Shown piece by piece: positions 11,950 to 25,581 of a DNA stretch of 64,000 bases (position 1 is its first letter; every line of letters begins with the position of its first letter). The stretch is taken from the NCBI GenBank assembly GCA_036245805.1, contig BTRK01000003.1:44134044-44198043 (forward strand), read 5' to 3'. The stretch comes from Pristionchus mayeri. Taxonomy: Eukaryota; Nematoda; Chromadorea; Rhabditida; Neodiplogasteridae. A program made the translations under genes and the position numbers. The notes under the pieces are model-generated. The model worked only from the letters and a program-made list of their open reading frames with translations, did not search any database and was not told where the DNA came from.

Positions 11950-12900
11950 ATACGGCACTAGGTCGGATGATCACCGTCGGATGGGAACCCACTGAATGAG
12001 AACCAAAAAAGGTATCCTTCTCCAGCTTGTTCAAAGTAGGTTTCCAACGTGTCAAAAATGCTTCTGTGAAAGTCCTACAGAAGGGTCCATTTGTTGGTTC
12101 TCATCGTGCGTAGTGCCCCATTTCGCGTGCTCCCCGATCGGATAAAGTAAGAGAAGGTGTGAAACGAAGGCAGCACATGTCAATTTGCCACCACTCGAGC
12201 TGATGAAAAGTGCAGGAACGCTCAGTGAGAGACCAAAGATCAAAGATCAGCTATCATCCCTATCAGCGCCATTGAGCTCTTTCTCGCGTCTCCTTTGACC
12301 AATAACGCCATCCTATTCAAATCATTCGCTTTCCTCTTAAAATTTTCGTGGTGGGTGGTCGGACATGGTGGGAGGTCTGGCGGAAGAGGATGCGAGAGGA
12401 GGCTGGAAGATTCCAGATTCTGCATGGGAACGACTGGCGTGAAGCAAGGAGAAGGGAAAAGTGAGGGCAGTGATAAAATGACAGGCTTTCATACAGTGCT
12501 AGGACATGCTTCCAATTTTCACGTCTAATTCTCCATTTTCCGACATTATTCCTCTCCGTTTCAGCCTCGATCTGCCAATTCTTAGTAATGAATCAATTCG
12601 GACCACTTTTTGTCGTTCCAGTCTGCTTTCGTACCACTGCGTGCGTCCGTTCCTTTTTGCAACCAGCCTTTCGTCTCCTATCCTAGGGAGGAGAGAGAAG
12701 TGCCTACCGTAACCCGGTGTCTCCGTTTAACGTGCTCTATCACTCATCTGATTCACTGGGCTCTCCGTCGACTGCACTCTCTCATCCGAATATTCCAACT
12801 TAAACATCGTAAAGTTGGGGGTCGTTGATCATTTCGCTCCGAGTCGAGCAAATGGGTAGTAGTAGGGTAGCTGACGGTCATCGTCAAGTATATCTCCTTG
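11950..12900. repeat. Interspersed repeat block B, copy 2
   Basis: Same orientation as 8289-9254, including the nested GGCACTAGGT-type MITE (11952-12118). Directly followed by block A copy 2, so the intact order of the ancestral repeat is probably B-A. The ORFs at 12295-12528 and 12825-13208 lie in repeated DNA and are not supported as genes. Confidence 0.75.
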
Positions 12901-13139
12901 ATATGACTGACTTGGTCGCTTTATGGATAGCTCGCGAAACCGACAATCAGATGGAGAGACACGACGAATGGACCAAGCTACGTGAAAAAAAACATTATAA
13001 TTTCAAGACTACTAGTATCATTCAACAGGCATGTCTCATATGGGCCTTCCTCGTCCGCAATCTTAGACGTCTAATGCTTCCGTTGCACGACTCATCCGCG
13101 CGATTTCGACCGCGACTTTGTTCCGAGCAATCATCTCAT

Positions 13140-14905
13140 AATACGCACTCTTTCGTCGGTAAGAGAGAGCGAGAGAGTGGAAATGTCGGTGAGCCACAGA
13201 TGTTATGACACGAGACTCGCTTGCCTTTCATACTCCTCACGCGTCTCATTGCGCGTACGACCTCTCTCACAGATAAAGGAGACTCATCTCACTCTGACAT
13301 GGGTTGGCCTGTGGACAGTTCCCTTCTCTCTCCTCTTCCCATTATCGATAGCCAATTTTGTTTACTTTTTTTAATGAGTGAATTTACTCTTTAGATTTGT
13401 CAGTGAATGGATTCATCCCCTCTGCAATATATGCATAGTTGGTCGCTGCCTTTTCATCTTCATCCGTCCTAATATCATTGAACCAAAATGTTCGATAGTC
13501 GATAATGATCATTTCCTTTCGCTCCCCTTCGGGGATCAAAGCACTGTGGTTGTTGATACCAGCCGAGTGTTGCGGGGAGGCAGTGAGAAAAGAGGAAGGG
13601 GCTCCATTCAAAACAGCGTCCCCGGCGCAATATCGATCGTTTGTTCTGACATTTACCCCAGCGCTTATACTGTTTCGCGAGTTTATGGCTTGAAACTCTT
13701 TCTAGATGCATTTTCCCTTCTGTCCATATTGACACAGCACCAACTATTCCCCCAGTGCCAATCTTTCCGTTTTCATATTCCATTCACCTTGGCGAGAAAT
13801 AAATAATACCATCCTCCCACTGGTCAAATCTCTTTGATGCTTGAACTTATTTGCCCAGATATGATTTTCTCTCTTATCACGTATCATATTTTGGTCTTTG
13901 CCTATCTGTCGACAAAATCGTGCGCATCATGTTAAAGTATTACGGTTAATCCATACCTCTTGAACGTTCTCTCCTTTCAGCTTCTCACTCATCTTCATCA
14001 GTCGCATTCGATGTTTTGTGCGCCTTCTCCCTCATTCTCTCCTTTGTCGTTGATCTGTAATGATACCGTTTGCAATATGAGTACGTTGCAACTCTCGCGT
14101 GCTTTCCTTGTCGTAAAATGGTCCGAACTACACGTTGGCGCGGACACGGCTATAGCATGAATTCAATCACACCCCCCCCCTGGGGTTCCCTTATCATCAT
14201 CATCACAGAATTATCCAGAGGAGTTGCCGTAGGGAGTGATAAAGCCCGTTGTCTCCCTTCCACCCCTCCCCTTGTTTAGATTCCCGACCCACACACATGT
14301 TTCCTCCACACTCTCACTGCCTCTCATCTCCGAGAGTGAGTACGAGGTATGGAGAAAGCAAAGATGGGAGAGATAATATGCAGAAACGCAAATTCAGGGG
14401 TCAAATATCAGAGATCCTTCAAGCTTAAGTATCATCACTCTGCGCGCTATCTCCTCCTTCGACCCATTTGGCATCGCTCCCATTGGAATTCGCGGTGCCA
14501 CAAGGTGCCTTGCCACGTGTTTCTCATCCACCCTCATCATTCTCCCCCACCTCCTCGCCCCCAGTCATTATCATGAGATCTGTAATGGGTTTGTTCAGAG
14601 TGGGTAAGCTCACGTCTTCGTAAGTATAGGAAGATTTTCAAAAATATCATTGGAATTGGAAGAAAAACTAAACATGTGTGCAGGAGAGGCCCCAGATGGT
14701 AAAACACGAGGGTCGCGTTCGTTTCTCACTTCTCATTGCGCTTTCAACCTCTCTCTCACCCATAAAGGAGACTCGTTTCACACTGACATGGTGTGGCCTG
14801 TGGAAAGTTTCCTTCTCTCTCCACAACATTTAGGGTGTCAAAGGTGGCCGCGCCTCTATGATCACTCGTTCACCCTCCTTATTCGCCTTCGCGTCCTCGC
14901 AGTCT
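13140..14905. repeat. Interspersed repeat block A, copy 2
   Basis: Same-orientation copy of 5398-7640, shorter through deletions. It starts with a hairpin half (AAGAGAGAGCGAGAGAGTGG) and includes the CTGCGGGGAGGCAG and CGCAAATTCAGGGGTCA landmarks (13572, 14386). ORFs of up to 142 codons here differ from those in copy 1. Confidence 0.7.
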
Positions 14906-17900
14906 CTCCCTCCCTCTCACTCTATCGCATCCTTTGATCAATAACGTTATCGCGCCAATTCAAATCTCTTGCTTTCCACTGTGGTCCCTTCCCTCATTCA
15001 CACACTTCACCCTCCGCCGCCTCCCACCAAAGAATGTTTTCCATAGTGCATCCCCTCTCCGTCGTCCCTTCCCTTACAGTACCCCTCATGCTCCGATTGG
15101 CCAGCACCGCCCCCCTCACTCTCACCGCGCCAATTTGAAATTTCCAATGTTTTAGCAAATAGTCTAAGCAAAATGGTGCGTTTCTTTGTAAGAGTTATTC
15201 CATTTCGACTCCCTCCCCTACCTCTATGCATCCTCTATTCAGTGCTCTATTCAGTAAATTCTCTATTCCCCCAAAGCCCGAGCCGACTGTGTTGCGCCTC
15301 TTAATTATCATCCATGATATGTGAGCATGAATGATCAATGCAATTTTGTGTGCGAGAACAGCAAGAGTTCGTGCTATCGGCTGATCCCACCCCACCCCCC
15401 CCCCCCCCCCCGAGCAATCTCATGACACTCTCTCCAAATTGCATGATCTCTCGCTTGCTCTAACCGGCGAAATAGTGTGTAGTATGAATAGAGCCAGGCC
15501 ATTGCTCGCTCCCCCTTTACGTACCCCGCCCTACCTCTCCCTTTCACAACTTCCTCTCATCTGACTCATTCTCTTTAAGTCATTTGCCGCTCCCCTACTC
15601 ATTCCATGTTCATTGGCCTTTTGGACTTCCATTCGCTAATTCACTTCGTCAAACCCTGACAGGCGGCTTGAAAGAGCCTGGTGCTAGTGGCTGAGCAACA
15701 AAGGCGATGCAATGATCCCAATCGTTTTCCGCCTGATCTTTGATGCGATCGCATGACGAAAATACGTGGTCAGAGTTCGGACAAGGGGGAGGTCTGGAGG
15801 AAAATATGGAAGAGGAGGCTGGACGATTCCAGTGGGCTCATACTGTCGTGTGGAGCGGAGCGGAGAGATGGGAACAGTGGGGGAATTGATGAAATGGGAG
15901 GATTTCATAGACGGTTCTAGATCGGATGAGAAGTGATGTCATGTCGCCTTGAATATATCAAAGGCGGTATGACGTCACAGTTCGCATCCGGACATAGCGC
16001 CCGCGTGTTATTCTCACGTCAAATGCTCCATTTTCCGCCAATATCCGTCCTCGTTTTCGCCTCTGTCTGGCTTTGTTTTGGGATTGGCTTCGCGGGAAAT
16101 AGTATCATCATTATGTACACTCGTTCGCCGATAGAGTTCGAAATTCGTGTCTCCGCCTCTTCATTTCCCACACTCTCTCGCCGATCGAACGAGAGAGTGT
16201 GGGGAATGAAGAGACGGCTACCCGAATCTGACCGGTGAGAGAACTCGCAGAGTGAAGAGAGTGGTTTCCCACGAAGCCAGGACTAGGTACTTTGTTAGAA
16301 CTGAATCAATTCGGACCACTGTTTCTCTCTACTCGGTTATTCTACCACTGCGTGCCTCGGTTGCTCAATTCGAGACATTGTCCACTCCTCCTGCCCCTCT
16401 CTGCCTCTCTCCGATAGGGGAAGGGAGCTGTGTCTCTACCGTAACCCATCCAAGGTCTACCGTAACCCCACCCGTATCCAGCGTAACCCAGTCTCTCCGT
16501 TACGCACGCTTAATAACTACGCTGATTCTCTGGGCGCTCCGCCTCGACGGCACTCTCTCACACGGAAATTTTCGGGAAGGAAGGCTGGGCGATTGATAAT
16601 TTCAGTTCAATTCTAGAAAATAGTACCGTAGTCATCCGACAGCTTTCCTGCTTCATCATCCTGCCTCTCCGCACGTACGCCCTTCATCGTCCAATGTCCG
16701 TGACGCCAACTGCTAAGAGTTCGACGTTCAGGTCACCGTATACCGTATGTTTTTGAGTAAGAAATTAGGAAGTAGGCCATTGCGGCGTTCTGCAGGAGCC
16801 TGAAATTGTTCAGTCTGCACACCCTCGTGAACAATCGATCGACGAAAAAAGAGATTACGAAATGAATAACCGAACTAACTATGTACTTTACCATGAGTTC
16901 GACCACCTTCAGAATTAGCAGGGGAGGGGGGGGGGGTTGGCAAACCCGCCATGCGTGGATGCCTCAACTTACGTTTGTACTGCTGCTTCCGTTGCACGAG
17001 CCGTCTGCACGATTACGGCCGCGACTGTACGACATGCCAAGAAATCGTCGGAATCTCTTAATTATACATTTTATCATCACTCTCGTCGGGCAGAGAATGT
17101 TCTCAGACCCAGTGATCAACACAGGAGACACAACGGAGAAATAAAGAGTACAGCTAATCGAAAACACGAACCCGTATCGAGAGAGATGCAGGAAGCGTGT
17201 GTGTTTGACGCTGACCATGAGGAGGAAGGCGGCGGAGAAGAAAGACTGCACGTACATGCAACACTCCAGTGGTGATTGGTAGCAGACTGGATGAATTTCG
17301 AAATGGAGGGGGAGGAGCTAGGTTAGATGATTCCAGAAGACAAGTGGAACGTGCAGAAAATGGAGGCTGGCAGGCGGTTAGAGTAAAATGAATCAATACA
17401 TGCGGTAAAGGGAGGGGAAGGGCAATGAATGACGAAAAGACGAAAGAGGTGGGTGATCGGACAAGGGGAGGTCTGGCAGAAAAAAAGGAGCGAAGAGGAG
17501 AGCAACCCAGAGAATGGCGAGGCAATAGGAGAACGGAAGGCGTGAAGAAGAAAGTGCTCATTTCACAATGCTATCTCGTCGGTCAGAGAAAGCAAGAGAG
17601 CATGGCAAAACGAGAGATCGAGAATTTGTTGCACAGCCCAGTTACAAAGGCCTGCTTCCGCCTACCATTCATTTTGGTCTTGTGCAGCCCATTTGTGGGC
17701 ACAAAAACACTCTGATCACCAGAATTACTTCGCTTTTATCTGCCCTACAGTAACGCACTACAGTAATCGACCCTACAGTAACCCTACAATACTGTAATTA
17801 CTGTAGGGCGGGATACCCTAGTGCGTTACTATAGGGGTGGGTTATTGTAGGGGGGGGGGGGGCGGGCGTAGGTCAACCGTCTGACTGTCTGCGCTCTCTC

Positions 17901-19596
17901 AATTATCGATTGCTCCCTTATGCGTCTATATTCTGCTATGATCTACACAGCAATCCCAGGCGGTTAGAGTAGAGCTGCGGTAAATGGAGGGCGATCGTAA
18001 TTGAAAAGACGCAAGTGGTGGGTGATCTGACAGGGGGAGGAGGCAGAAAAAAGGAGCGTACATGAGGTCCAGAGAAAGGCGAGGCAAGAGGAGAACGGAA
18101 GGCGCCGAGCGAGAAGGAAGTGACATCACGATCTCTCATTTCACAATGCTATCTCGTCGGTCAGACAAAGCGAGAGAGCATTGCAAAACGAGAGATCAAG
18201 TATTTTTTGCACAGCTCAGTTACAAAGTAATTCATTCTGTCCTTGTTCAGCCCATTGTTTGAGCACATAATCACTTCACATACCCTCTTCCACCTAGAAC
18301 CGCCTCCATCCAACCAGCAAAAGTCGTCCTCTGTGCCCGTGCGTTACCGCATCGCTCTACTCCACTTAACTTTTTTCCTACGAGGCAGAAACTACCGAAA
18401 CCCGGTCTCTCCGTTTGTGCACACACTGCCTCCTTTCTATTGCTCTGTGTCTCTATCTCTCTCGCCAGGGAGACGCCGGGTTTTATAAGCCGGAAAGTTG
18501 GGCAGTTCGTTGGCCAATTAAGCCCGAGTCGAGCATATTGTACGGTAGTCATCCGATAGTATTCCTGCTTGATTCTCCCGCCGTTACTCATGTGATCCCA
18601 TCTCGTCCGGAATCCGAGGCGCCTAACATTAAGGAGATAAAGGGAATAGGGGGGGGGGGCAGGGCAAGGGTGGTAGTTTCTAGGAAGGGAGTAGCAAGAG
18701 AGTGTAGAAGACGGAAAGAGGTATGTGGTGAAAGAAAAATCCGGGAAAGGGTGAGGAGAGGGGAGGGGCGAGGACCAGTAGAGGGAAGATAATTGCAGCA
18801 CAGGCTGGTAAAAGTAGGAAAAAATATTTGGCGGAATTTAATCGCGAAATTAGCTTAGATTACGATGATTTTACAGGCAAATTAAGTCACTATTAACAGT
18901 TTCTCAATCACTGTCGTCATGGTATCAATCAATAGCAGTTATTCTGAGAGTGAAATACGGGAATGGAGGGGCCGTAGAACGGGGAGGAAGGCGGATCGAG
19001 CGCCGAGGGGATCGAAAGAGATCCACTGTACTCGTATCAGCTTCGGAATCCCAGTCATGCTCAATTCCACGACTGAGAAAGAAAAGCAAGTAGGAGTTGC
19101 AGTGGACTCGGAATAATCATTGGTCAGAAAGGGAGAGGGAAGAAGGGAAAGTGCTTGCTGAATATGGGATGCTTTGAATGAGGGACTGAAACACAAGATG
19201 GACGGTTTCATTAGAGAATGATCACTCGAGTCGGAGGAACGAATGAGAAACTGGCTGACAGTGTTAATGAATGGGCGTTCTCGGAGTCGGAGACGGAATT
19301 TGTTGGAGAGGGAAGGGGGCGCGACAAGAAAGGGAGAAGTGACTCCCTCCTCATATGATTCGGCACATCTCGATTGAAAGGGAGTAACCAGGATACGAGA
19401 ATGAGTAAAAACAGCGACTGAGAACGAGCGTGATAAACACAGAAAATCAATGTGAGGGACCTGATTTACGCGAATTTTGAGCATCTTGTTTCGCTACAGT
19501 AATCATCATGAGTACACTTGGAGAGGAACAGTCACCTCACTTCCTTTGATCGAAACAAGCTCTTTCTAGATAGACTCGACAGTCGGCAGTACGAAT
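14906..19596. other. Repeat-rich intergenic region, no gene seen
   Basis: Contains a C17 tract (15395-15411); a degenerate GGATGAGAA/TTCTCATCC-type MITE (15915-15990); a CTCTCTCG hairpin (about 16140-16220); a same-orientation duplication of about 300 bp (17385-17700 versus 17955-18255); a cluster of TACAGTAA/TTACTGTA palindromes (17745-17815) and a G13 tract (17850-17862). The minus-strand 176- and 181-codon ORFs (18271-18801, 18939-19484) are in purine-rich repeats and lack intron/exon structure. Confidence 0.55.
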
Positions 19597-19832
19597 TAAT
19601 GTTGCCAAATCGGCAATCCTCCTTTTGTCTGTTCTTATGCCAGTCTGGGTTGTGCAAAAATTTTACGGTCTCTTCATTCAGCACACTCTCTCGCCGGTCA
19701 GACAGTGCGAGAGAGTATGCGGAATGAAGAGACCGTAAAATGTTTGCACAACCCCGATGCCAGTCAGACAGAGCGAGCAAGAATATCGGACGAGGAAGCA
19801 AATTTTAGACGAGAGAGCGATTGCCATCACTA
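19597..19832. mobile_element. hAT-type MITE with a second hairpin element nested in it
   Basis: Ends TAATGTTGCCAAATCGG and ...CGATTGCCATCACTA are inverted copies. Flanks GTACGAAT (19589-19596) and GTGCGAAC (19833-19840) are an 8-bp duplication with two mismatches, the size typical of hAT transposition. Inside, 19647-19753 is a complete second hairpin (GGGTTGTGCAAA ... TTTGCACAACCCC). Confidence 0.75.
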
Positions 19833-21400
19833 GTGCGAACGATAGAATGCAACCTGGAGAAGGAAAGGGAACACTCGGACGCGATGGTGAGAAAGAGCAT
19901 TGCGCCATGTGAAATCGCTGTTGTCGATATGTCAAAGAATGAGTGGTCTTTGAAGTGGAGACTCAATAGCAGCGGAGCAGATACATTGGTACTGTTTGGG
20001 GAAGGGGAGAGAGCGAGGAGGGAAGGGGAAAGAGGCGAGTCCCCCTTTGTCTTCTGAGATGGATGAAAGGGGGGGGGCGAAAAGGAGGGGAGGACTCACC
20101 AGCGAATCGATATTCCCTGATTGAGAGTCGAAGTGTGGGGAGCCGAGACAGACTGAAAGGAGTTGAATAGACTTGCTTTGTGAAGAATACGAGAAGAGAA
20201 CGTGTAAATCGTTCGTCGTTGATATCGATCTTTGATATCGATCGAGATTAAGGGAATTACCGTAACACGATTTGAGCCCAACGATATAAAGAGTGTGGGT
20301 TTTTTTTGTGAAAAAAAGGTATATGATTAATCTATAGAGCAACTATCAGCGCAAGTGATCGGCTCTGCTTTTGAGCACCTGTTTAGAACCGTCCCGCCCC
20401 AGAGAGGAGAAAGGAGAAGAGGCATGTAGAAAATTTAGATGCTATCATTGATGGGAGTTGGAAGAACAAACGTGCTAAAGCCGTGCTAGAACCGTCCTCC
20501 GCATGCCATTCATGCTACATTTCACGACTGAGAAAGGAGAAACAATGGAGTTGAAACAAAAGTAGGGCAATGTGAATGAATGGAATAAGACAATGAATGG
20601 CTGTTTTATTAGAGAATTATCACACCAGCCGGAAGGAAGGAATGACCGAACTCGTACGGACCAGTGAATAGTGAAGAGTGCCGAAATCGAAGAGAGTGAG
20701 GGCTGGTTGGAGAGGGAAGGAGGAACCGTCTGTCTCTCTTCGAACAACACACTCTCTCGTCAATCAGAGTGAGCGAGAGAGTGTATAATATGGAGAGAGC
20801 GAGACCATTGCTCGAGGAAAGAGATGGTCTCTATTGAAAAGGAAGACTGAGAACGACCAAAGAGTGGAGAAATCAGAGAGAGGGAAGCAGGAAAGGGGCA
20901 TTGGTAGGGGAGAAGTGTGAAGTGAGTGCCGTGAAGGGATGGAAGGAGACCATTCCGTACTCGTGCCTGCTTCTGCATATCACTCGTACTCAATTTCAGG
21001 ACTGAGAAACGGAAGAGAGGGGTTTAAACAGCAGCAGGGCAATGCAAATGAATGGAATGAAGGGCTGTTTCATAAGAAAATGATACTGCTGTTAGTTTCA
21101 CGAGCGATGGTCTCGTTCTCTTCATATAGCACACTTTCTCGCTCACTCGATCGACGAGAGAGCGTGTGGTTTGGAGAGAGGCAGACGATTCCTCAGTTTC
21201 ACTGATGCTAGAAGACACGCACTGGCCAGTACATAGTGCGACAATCGAAAAGAGTCAGGGCTGTTAGAAGTGGGATAGGAATAGCCTCAATAGAAAAGGG
21301 AAACGGCGTTCAAAAATAGACTGAAGAAATCGGAGAGAGGGAATGATGAAAGGGGCATGGTAGGAGTGAAGGATGAAGTGAGTGCATCAAGGGAAGGAGA
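19833..21400. repeat. Repeat-rich stretch with two more copies of a ~250-bp repeat and two CTCTCTCG hairpins
   Basis: A repeat first seen at about 19060-19330 recurs at 20520-20730 and 20995-21260 (shared GGACTGAGAAA, GGGCAATG-AATGAATGGAAT and GGCTGTTT-AT-AGA motifs). Hairpins: about 20745-20830 (ACACACTCTCTCGTC ... GAGCGAGAGAGTGTATA) and about 21105-21190. The 91-codon ORF at 20475-20750 is part of the repeat. No gene. Confidence 0.6.
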
Positions 21401-21578
21401 GGCACTAGGTCGGATGATAATCTTCTGGATGATAACCAAAAATGGACCCTTCTGTAGAACTCCCAAAGAATCATTTTTGACACTTTAGGAATCTACTGTG
21501 AAAGTTCTACAGAGGGGTCAATTTTTTGGTTGTCATCCAGTAGGTGATAATCCGATGGTGATCATCCGACCTAGTGCC
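21401..21578. mobile_element. MITE with GGCACTAGGTCGGATGA termini
   Basis: Left end GGCACTAGGTCGGATGATAA, right end ATCATCCGACCTAGTGCC. Internal ACCCTTCTGTAGAA / TTCTACAGAGGGGT form a second inverted pair. Flanks GAAGGAGA and GAAGGATA may be the target duplication. It belongs to the family seen at 8321, 11952, 29539 and 44956. Confidence 0.8.
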
Positions 21579-22018
21579 GAAGGATATCAGTGAATAATGC
21601 TACAAAGAGATTCATGGGAAGTGGCGAACGAGGCAAGGGAGCAAATAATTTCGAAGACACGCATGCCTATCTCAATCTCCATTTTCTCCCCAGGAATGAG
21701 TTCATTAGTATATGTCATCTTTCGTAATGAAATATTTTGAGAGCGTGCCCTTTCAAGATAGAGATAATAAGAAAGAAGGATAGGGGGAGAGAGGGGAGAG
21801 TGAGTGAGAAAGAAACTAAAACGAACAATATTGATTGTTGACAAGGATGAAGATCAATCAGTGAGTACATGATTATCTACGCTTCCATCGACTCATTTTT
21901 TTGGTTTTCGCTATTGTATTCAAAATTTTCTGCAAATTAGTTGGTTTCCTTTGGCGTCGTCGTGCTAACATGGCCAACTTGTTCCGTTAGTCAATTGCTT
22001 CAGACCTGGCAACTATTA
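21579..22018. other. Intergenic, no gene seen
   Basis: Unassigned A/T-rich sequence up to the TA target dinucleotide (22017-22018) of the mariner element. The 85-codon minus-strand ORF at 21587-21844 has no support. Confidence 0.4.
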
Positions 22019-23046
22019 GGGTGTCCGGAAAGTTCGTTCATTTTTTTGTTTTTATTTTGTATTTGTATGAAAATCTATTGCTAGATTCCTTTTTATGGTA
22101 TGCAATGAACAAGGTTTGATAATAAACACAATTTATTTACTTTGATTTACAGGGGAAACACGAAAGGAATGGGTAGATCACAGAAGGGAATAGGGTTGTT
22201 TTGATGCTATTGATTGGCTAGGAAGTGATGAAAGGGAAGTACCTTCAGAGGACGTTACTGCCGAAGATACTTGAGGCCCTGGACGGTTGAGCGGGATGGA
22301 TTGAGTCCCAGGATGGGGTTGCGTTGAGAGTTGAGTCCCTGGATGGAAGGGACGAAACGAGTCCTGAGTGATGAAATGATGACAAAGTGAAAGGCGACGA
22401 AAAGTGAATGAAAATGCGATGAGAATAGCCCGCAAACGATGTGCTCGGCTAATGAGTGAATACTAGACAAGTGGGCCTAGTAATGCGGTGAAATGAATAA
22501 AGAAAAGTGGAAGAAAAAGCGACGTGAACGTGGAGAAAACTTCTTCAACGCTAAAAAGCATCCGCGGCTCGGAAAAAATAGGCGACGGCCGGCTGACCGT
22601 ACTCCCCATTTTCCATATGAGACCTGCTATAACGGAGGGAGATTTAAATGACGATACGGTAGAAGGAAGCGAAGGGAAATTGATTGATGACTGATTTTAT
22701 TTATAATTGAATTATTAAAATTGATTTGTTTATTGATTATTGAATATAATTGAATGAATTGATAGTAGCGAAGATATTTCGCTACACTGGGAGGAGACGA
22801 AAGAAAAGAAAAGGAAGTGAGGGGTGTGTGGTGAATGGATAAGAATTGAGACCCTTGACTGATGGGTGATGGTGCTATATGAAGCATTGAATGAGCAAGG
22901 GAAAAGTAGGGGCGAAAAACAATGATCGAAACTATGAAGTAACAAGGAAATATGAAGGGGGGGAAATAATAGCACAAGCAAGTGCCAATCTGGCCGAAGT
23001 TCTAAGTGGGGAAATCTCCAGGCACCAATCGGGGTGGTCGAATTCT

Positions 23047-25581
23047 TCATGTTTCTTTTCTTCTTCTCAGTAGCCCTCTCGTGTCATCGGCCGGGGTGGG
23101 CGAGGAGCGAAGGAAAAGTTGAGTCCCTGGTGCCAGCGTAGGGATGTGACCCTTCTTCTTCCTCTTGAGTGAGGAAATGGCTGTGGGCCTGGAAGTGAAT
23201 GAGTGACTGAGTGCATGGTAGTCGAAAAATTTCAGTGTGGGTGCACGCTGGAATCCTGGGGAGGGGGAGAAACGAGAAAGAGCCCGAGTGACTAGTGAGT
23301 GTTCACTACAAGTGATGGGCTTGCGATGCAATGCAATGCGCCTGTTGTGAGCGTGTGACTTTTTGCATGCATTAGATGATGTGTGCCTACTGAAAGAGAT
23401 TGAGCCCTTCTGGCAACGCGGAGGGGCGCGAGTGAACGCAAGAGAAGCAAAAGGAGCAAGCGTTCTCTCATTATGACTGTGAGATGTGTCTAGAGTGAGA
23501 GGGGAGAGTGCAATGTGATCGTGAATGTTCGCACTAGTGACGCTTGGTGCGCATGTGGTGATGGTGTGCTTGCCCTGCAGTGCGGTTACGGTAGCCGTGG
23601 GATGGCTTGAGGGGCACTGTGAATGGAAGGGAAACCCTGGAGGTACGGTAACTTCCTTGCGCTGAATCGACAGTGAGCATGGATCGATGATTGTGCACTG
23701 TGAAAGATGCATAGTCGCATCGTGTGGCATATCGGTAGTTGACTCTGATATAGGTGGGTGATGCGAGCTGGTGTGGATGGGATCAATGGAAACCTCGGAC
23801 GAGTGCACGGGAGAATCCGTTGGTTAATAAGAGAGCTCATGCGAAACCTCGTGATAGTGCGCAGAAGTGGGAGCGACGAGATGGGTGTGCTCATGTTGGT
23901 GCGCGAAAGGGGATGGATTGATGATTTGAGTCCCTGGTGTCGAATCCTCAGAACCGGTGACAAGTGGACCGGTGATTGGCGGACGATGCGAACTGGTGTG
24001 GAAGGAATCGACTGACATCTCAGGCAGATGCGTCAGGGAATGCGCGACAGAATGAGAAGGTACCGCTGCGTCTTCGAATGAATGCGCGGAAGTGGGCGCA
24101 GCGGAATGAGGAGGTTCCCATGTGACCTCAGGAGGTTTTGCTGGGATGTGCACGGAATTGTGGGTGGGCTCGTGTGAGACCTCAAGTGATTGCGCGGGAA
24201 CATGTGCTGAGGGAGGGGGAGGCTCTGTGGGAACCTCATGATTGTGCGCGGAAAGATGCGCGGGAGAAGGAAAGAGATCAGCTGAAACAGCATGTGAGGG
24301 CGCGAAAGAATGCGCGATGGGTTGGGAAGACTCCGTTGAGACTTCATGATGGTGCGCGGGAGAATGCGCAGTGAATGCGGGATGACTACTGAAGGATGGT
24401 GGATGGATATGGGAATGACTGATGACGAGTGACTGTTGCATAGACACCATCGTCGGAGAGGTCTGGACAATGCCTGTAGGCGGCTGTGATCCAGAGTTGA
24501 CCACCTTGTTTGTCGTGGAATGGTGGAGTGATGATGTGTTGATTGTAGAAGTATGGCCTGCGGGATTCATAGAAGAACGCGCAGGGTCGGGAGGGCCGCA
24601 AGGATAAGCGCGGGTTCGTGAGGGAGAAGATGAGTGGGGCGAGTTGTAAGGCAAGCGTATGAATGAGTGAGATGTACTGGATGGTAGGGGAGGATGGGTG
24701 GTGAGTGCCTGTGTAGTTGCCTCTGGCTGTGCGGGGTCCTCTGTGCGCGGATGTGATCCAGTGCTGCATGTAGTGATGTCAGCCGAGTGGGGTGGATGAG
24801 TGACGAGGGACCGTTCGGAAGTCACCGTCGTCGATGCGGAAGTCTCTGGGTGGCGTGGTGATTCAGTGCTGCGTGATGAAGATGATGGGGGATGATGGGT
24901 GACGAGTGACTGTTGCGTAGTCACCATCGTCGGCGAAGTGATGCGCACGTGTTCTGTTGGGAACGCACGACTTGAATGATTGCGCACGTGTTCTGCTGGG
25001 AACGCACGACTTGAATGTGATCCCTCAGGAGTCGTCAGTGTGACAGTGATTAGAGCGGATCGTGGTGAGGCAGTCGCTCGGGACTGGCACTCAGTGATGG
25101 GTGCTGGTTGGACAGTCGCCATACCAGCGGTGGATGAATGGGGTGTGGGTGTGCAAGCAGTGAAACAGGAGCCGGCGAGACTGGTGAGACTCGTGGATTG
25201 TTGCGCGAGGGCGAGAGGGTCGCAGGGATGGGCGCACATGGGCGAGGGAGGAGTGAGGTTACTCTGGATAGTGGACACTGCTCCATGGTCAAAACGCTTT
25301 GCTTGAGACTCAGCGACAGAATGGAAGGGAGAGTAGTAAGAGGGGGGCGCAGTGGAAGCGCACTGACTGGACGTGGAAAGGGGAGAAGTGATGTATTGAG
25401 ACCCTGGAATGATGAATGTAGTGGGGCTTGTCGCTTGGCTGTCGCTTGGCTGAACGCGCATGAATGTTTGAATCGCTGGGGGAGGGCGGCCTGGTATCGC
25501 ACTTCTTCCCGGATCGACCCATCCCTTCGGGGAAAATATGTTCATTTTATATTCTTTCTGACTTTTTAGCATTGCAAACAT
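23047..25581 (-). CDS. Ser/Thr/Pro/His-rich repetitive ORF inside the mariner, interrupted by one stop; possible pseudogene
   Basis: A 585-codon ORF (23824-25581) is followed in the same frame, after a single TAA (23824-23826), by 253 further codons to 23047. Composition is mucin-like. Imperfect internal repeats are visible: two 13-residue copies of HSSRAFP(A/T)EHVR; several TMVTTQQSLVTH-type segments; and, over about 23750-24370, an 18-residue repeat of the type HEVxxEPxxxxAHxxAxx encoded by 54-bp units. The TAA lies within one such unit, so the reading frame was once longer. No signal peptide or known domain is visible. The first ~35 codons are antisense to a U2 snRNA fragment and its flank, so the true start is probably later (a Met follows at about 25462) or in a lost exon. 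Long antisense and frame-shifted ORFs in the same DNA show that open frames are cheap here. Function unknown. Confidence 0.35.

Noticed and set aside
18271..19484. 176- and 181-codon minus-strand ORFs
   Set aside because: Purine-rich repeat sequence also found at 20520-21260 with broken frames; no intron/exon pattern.
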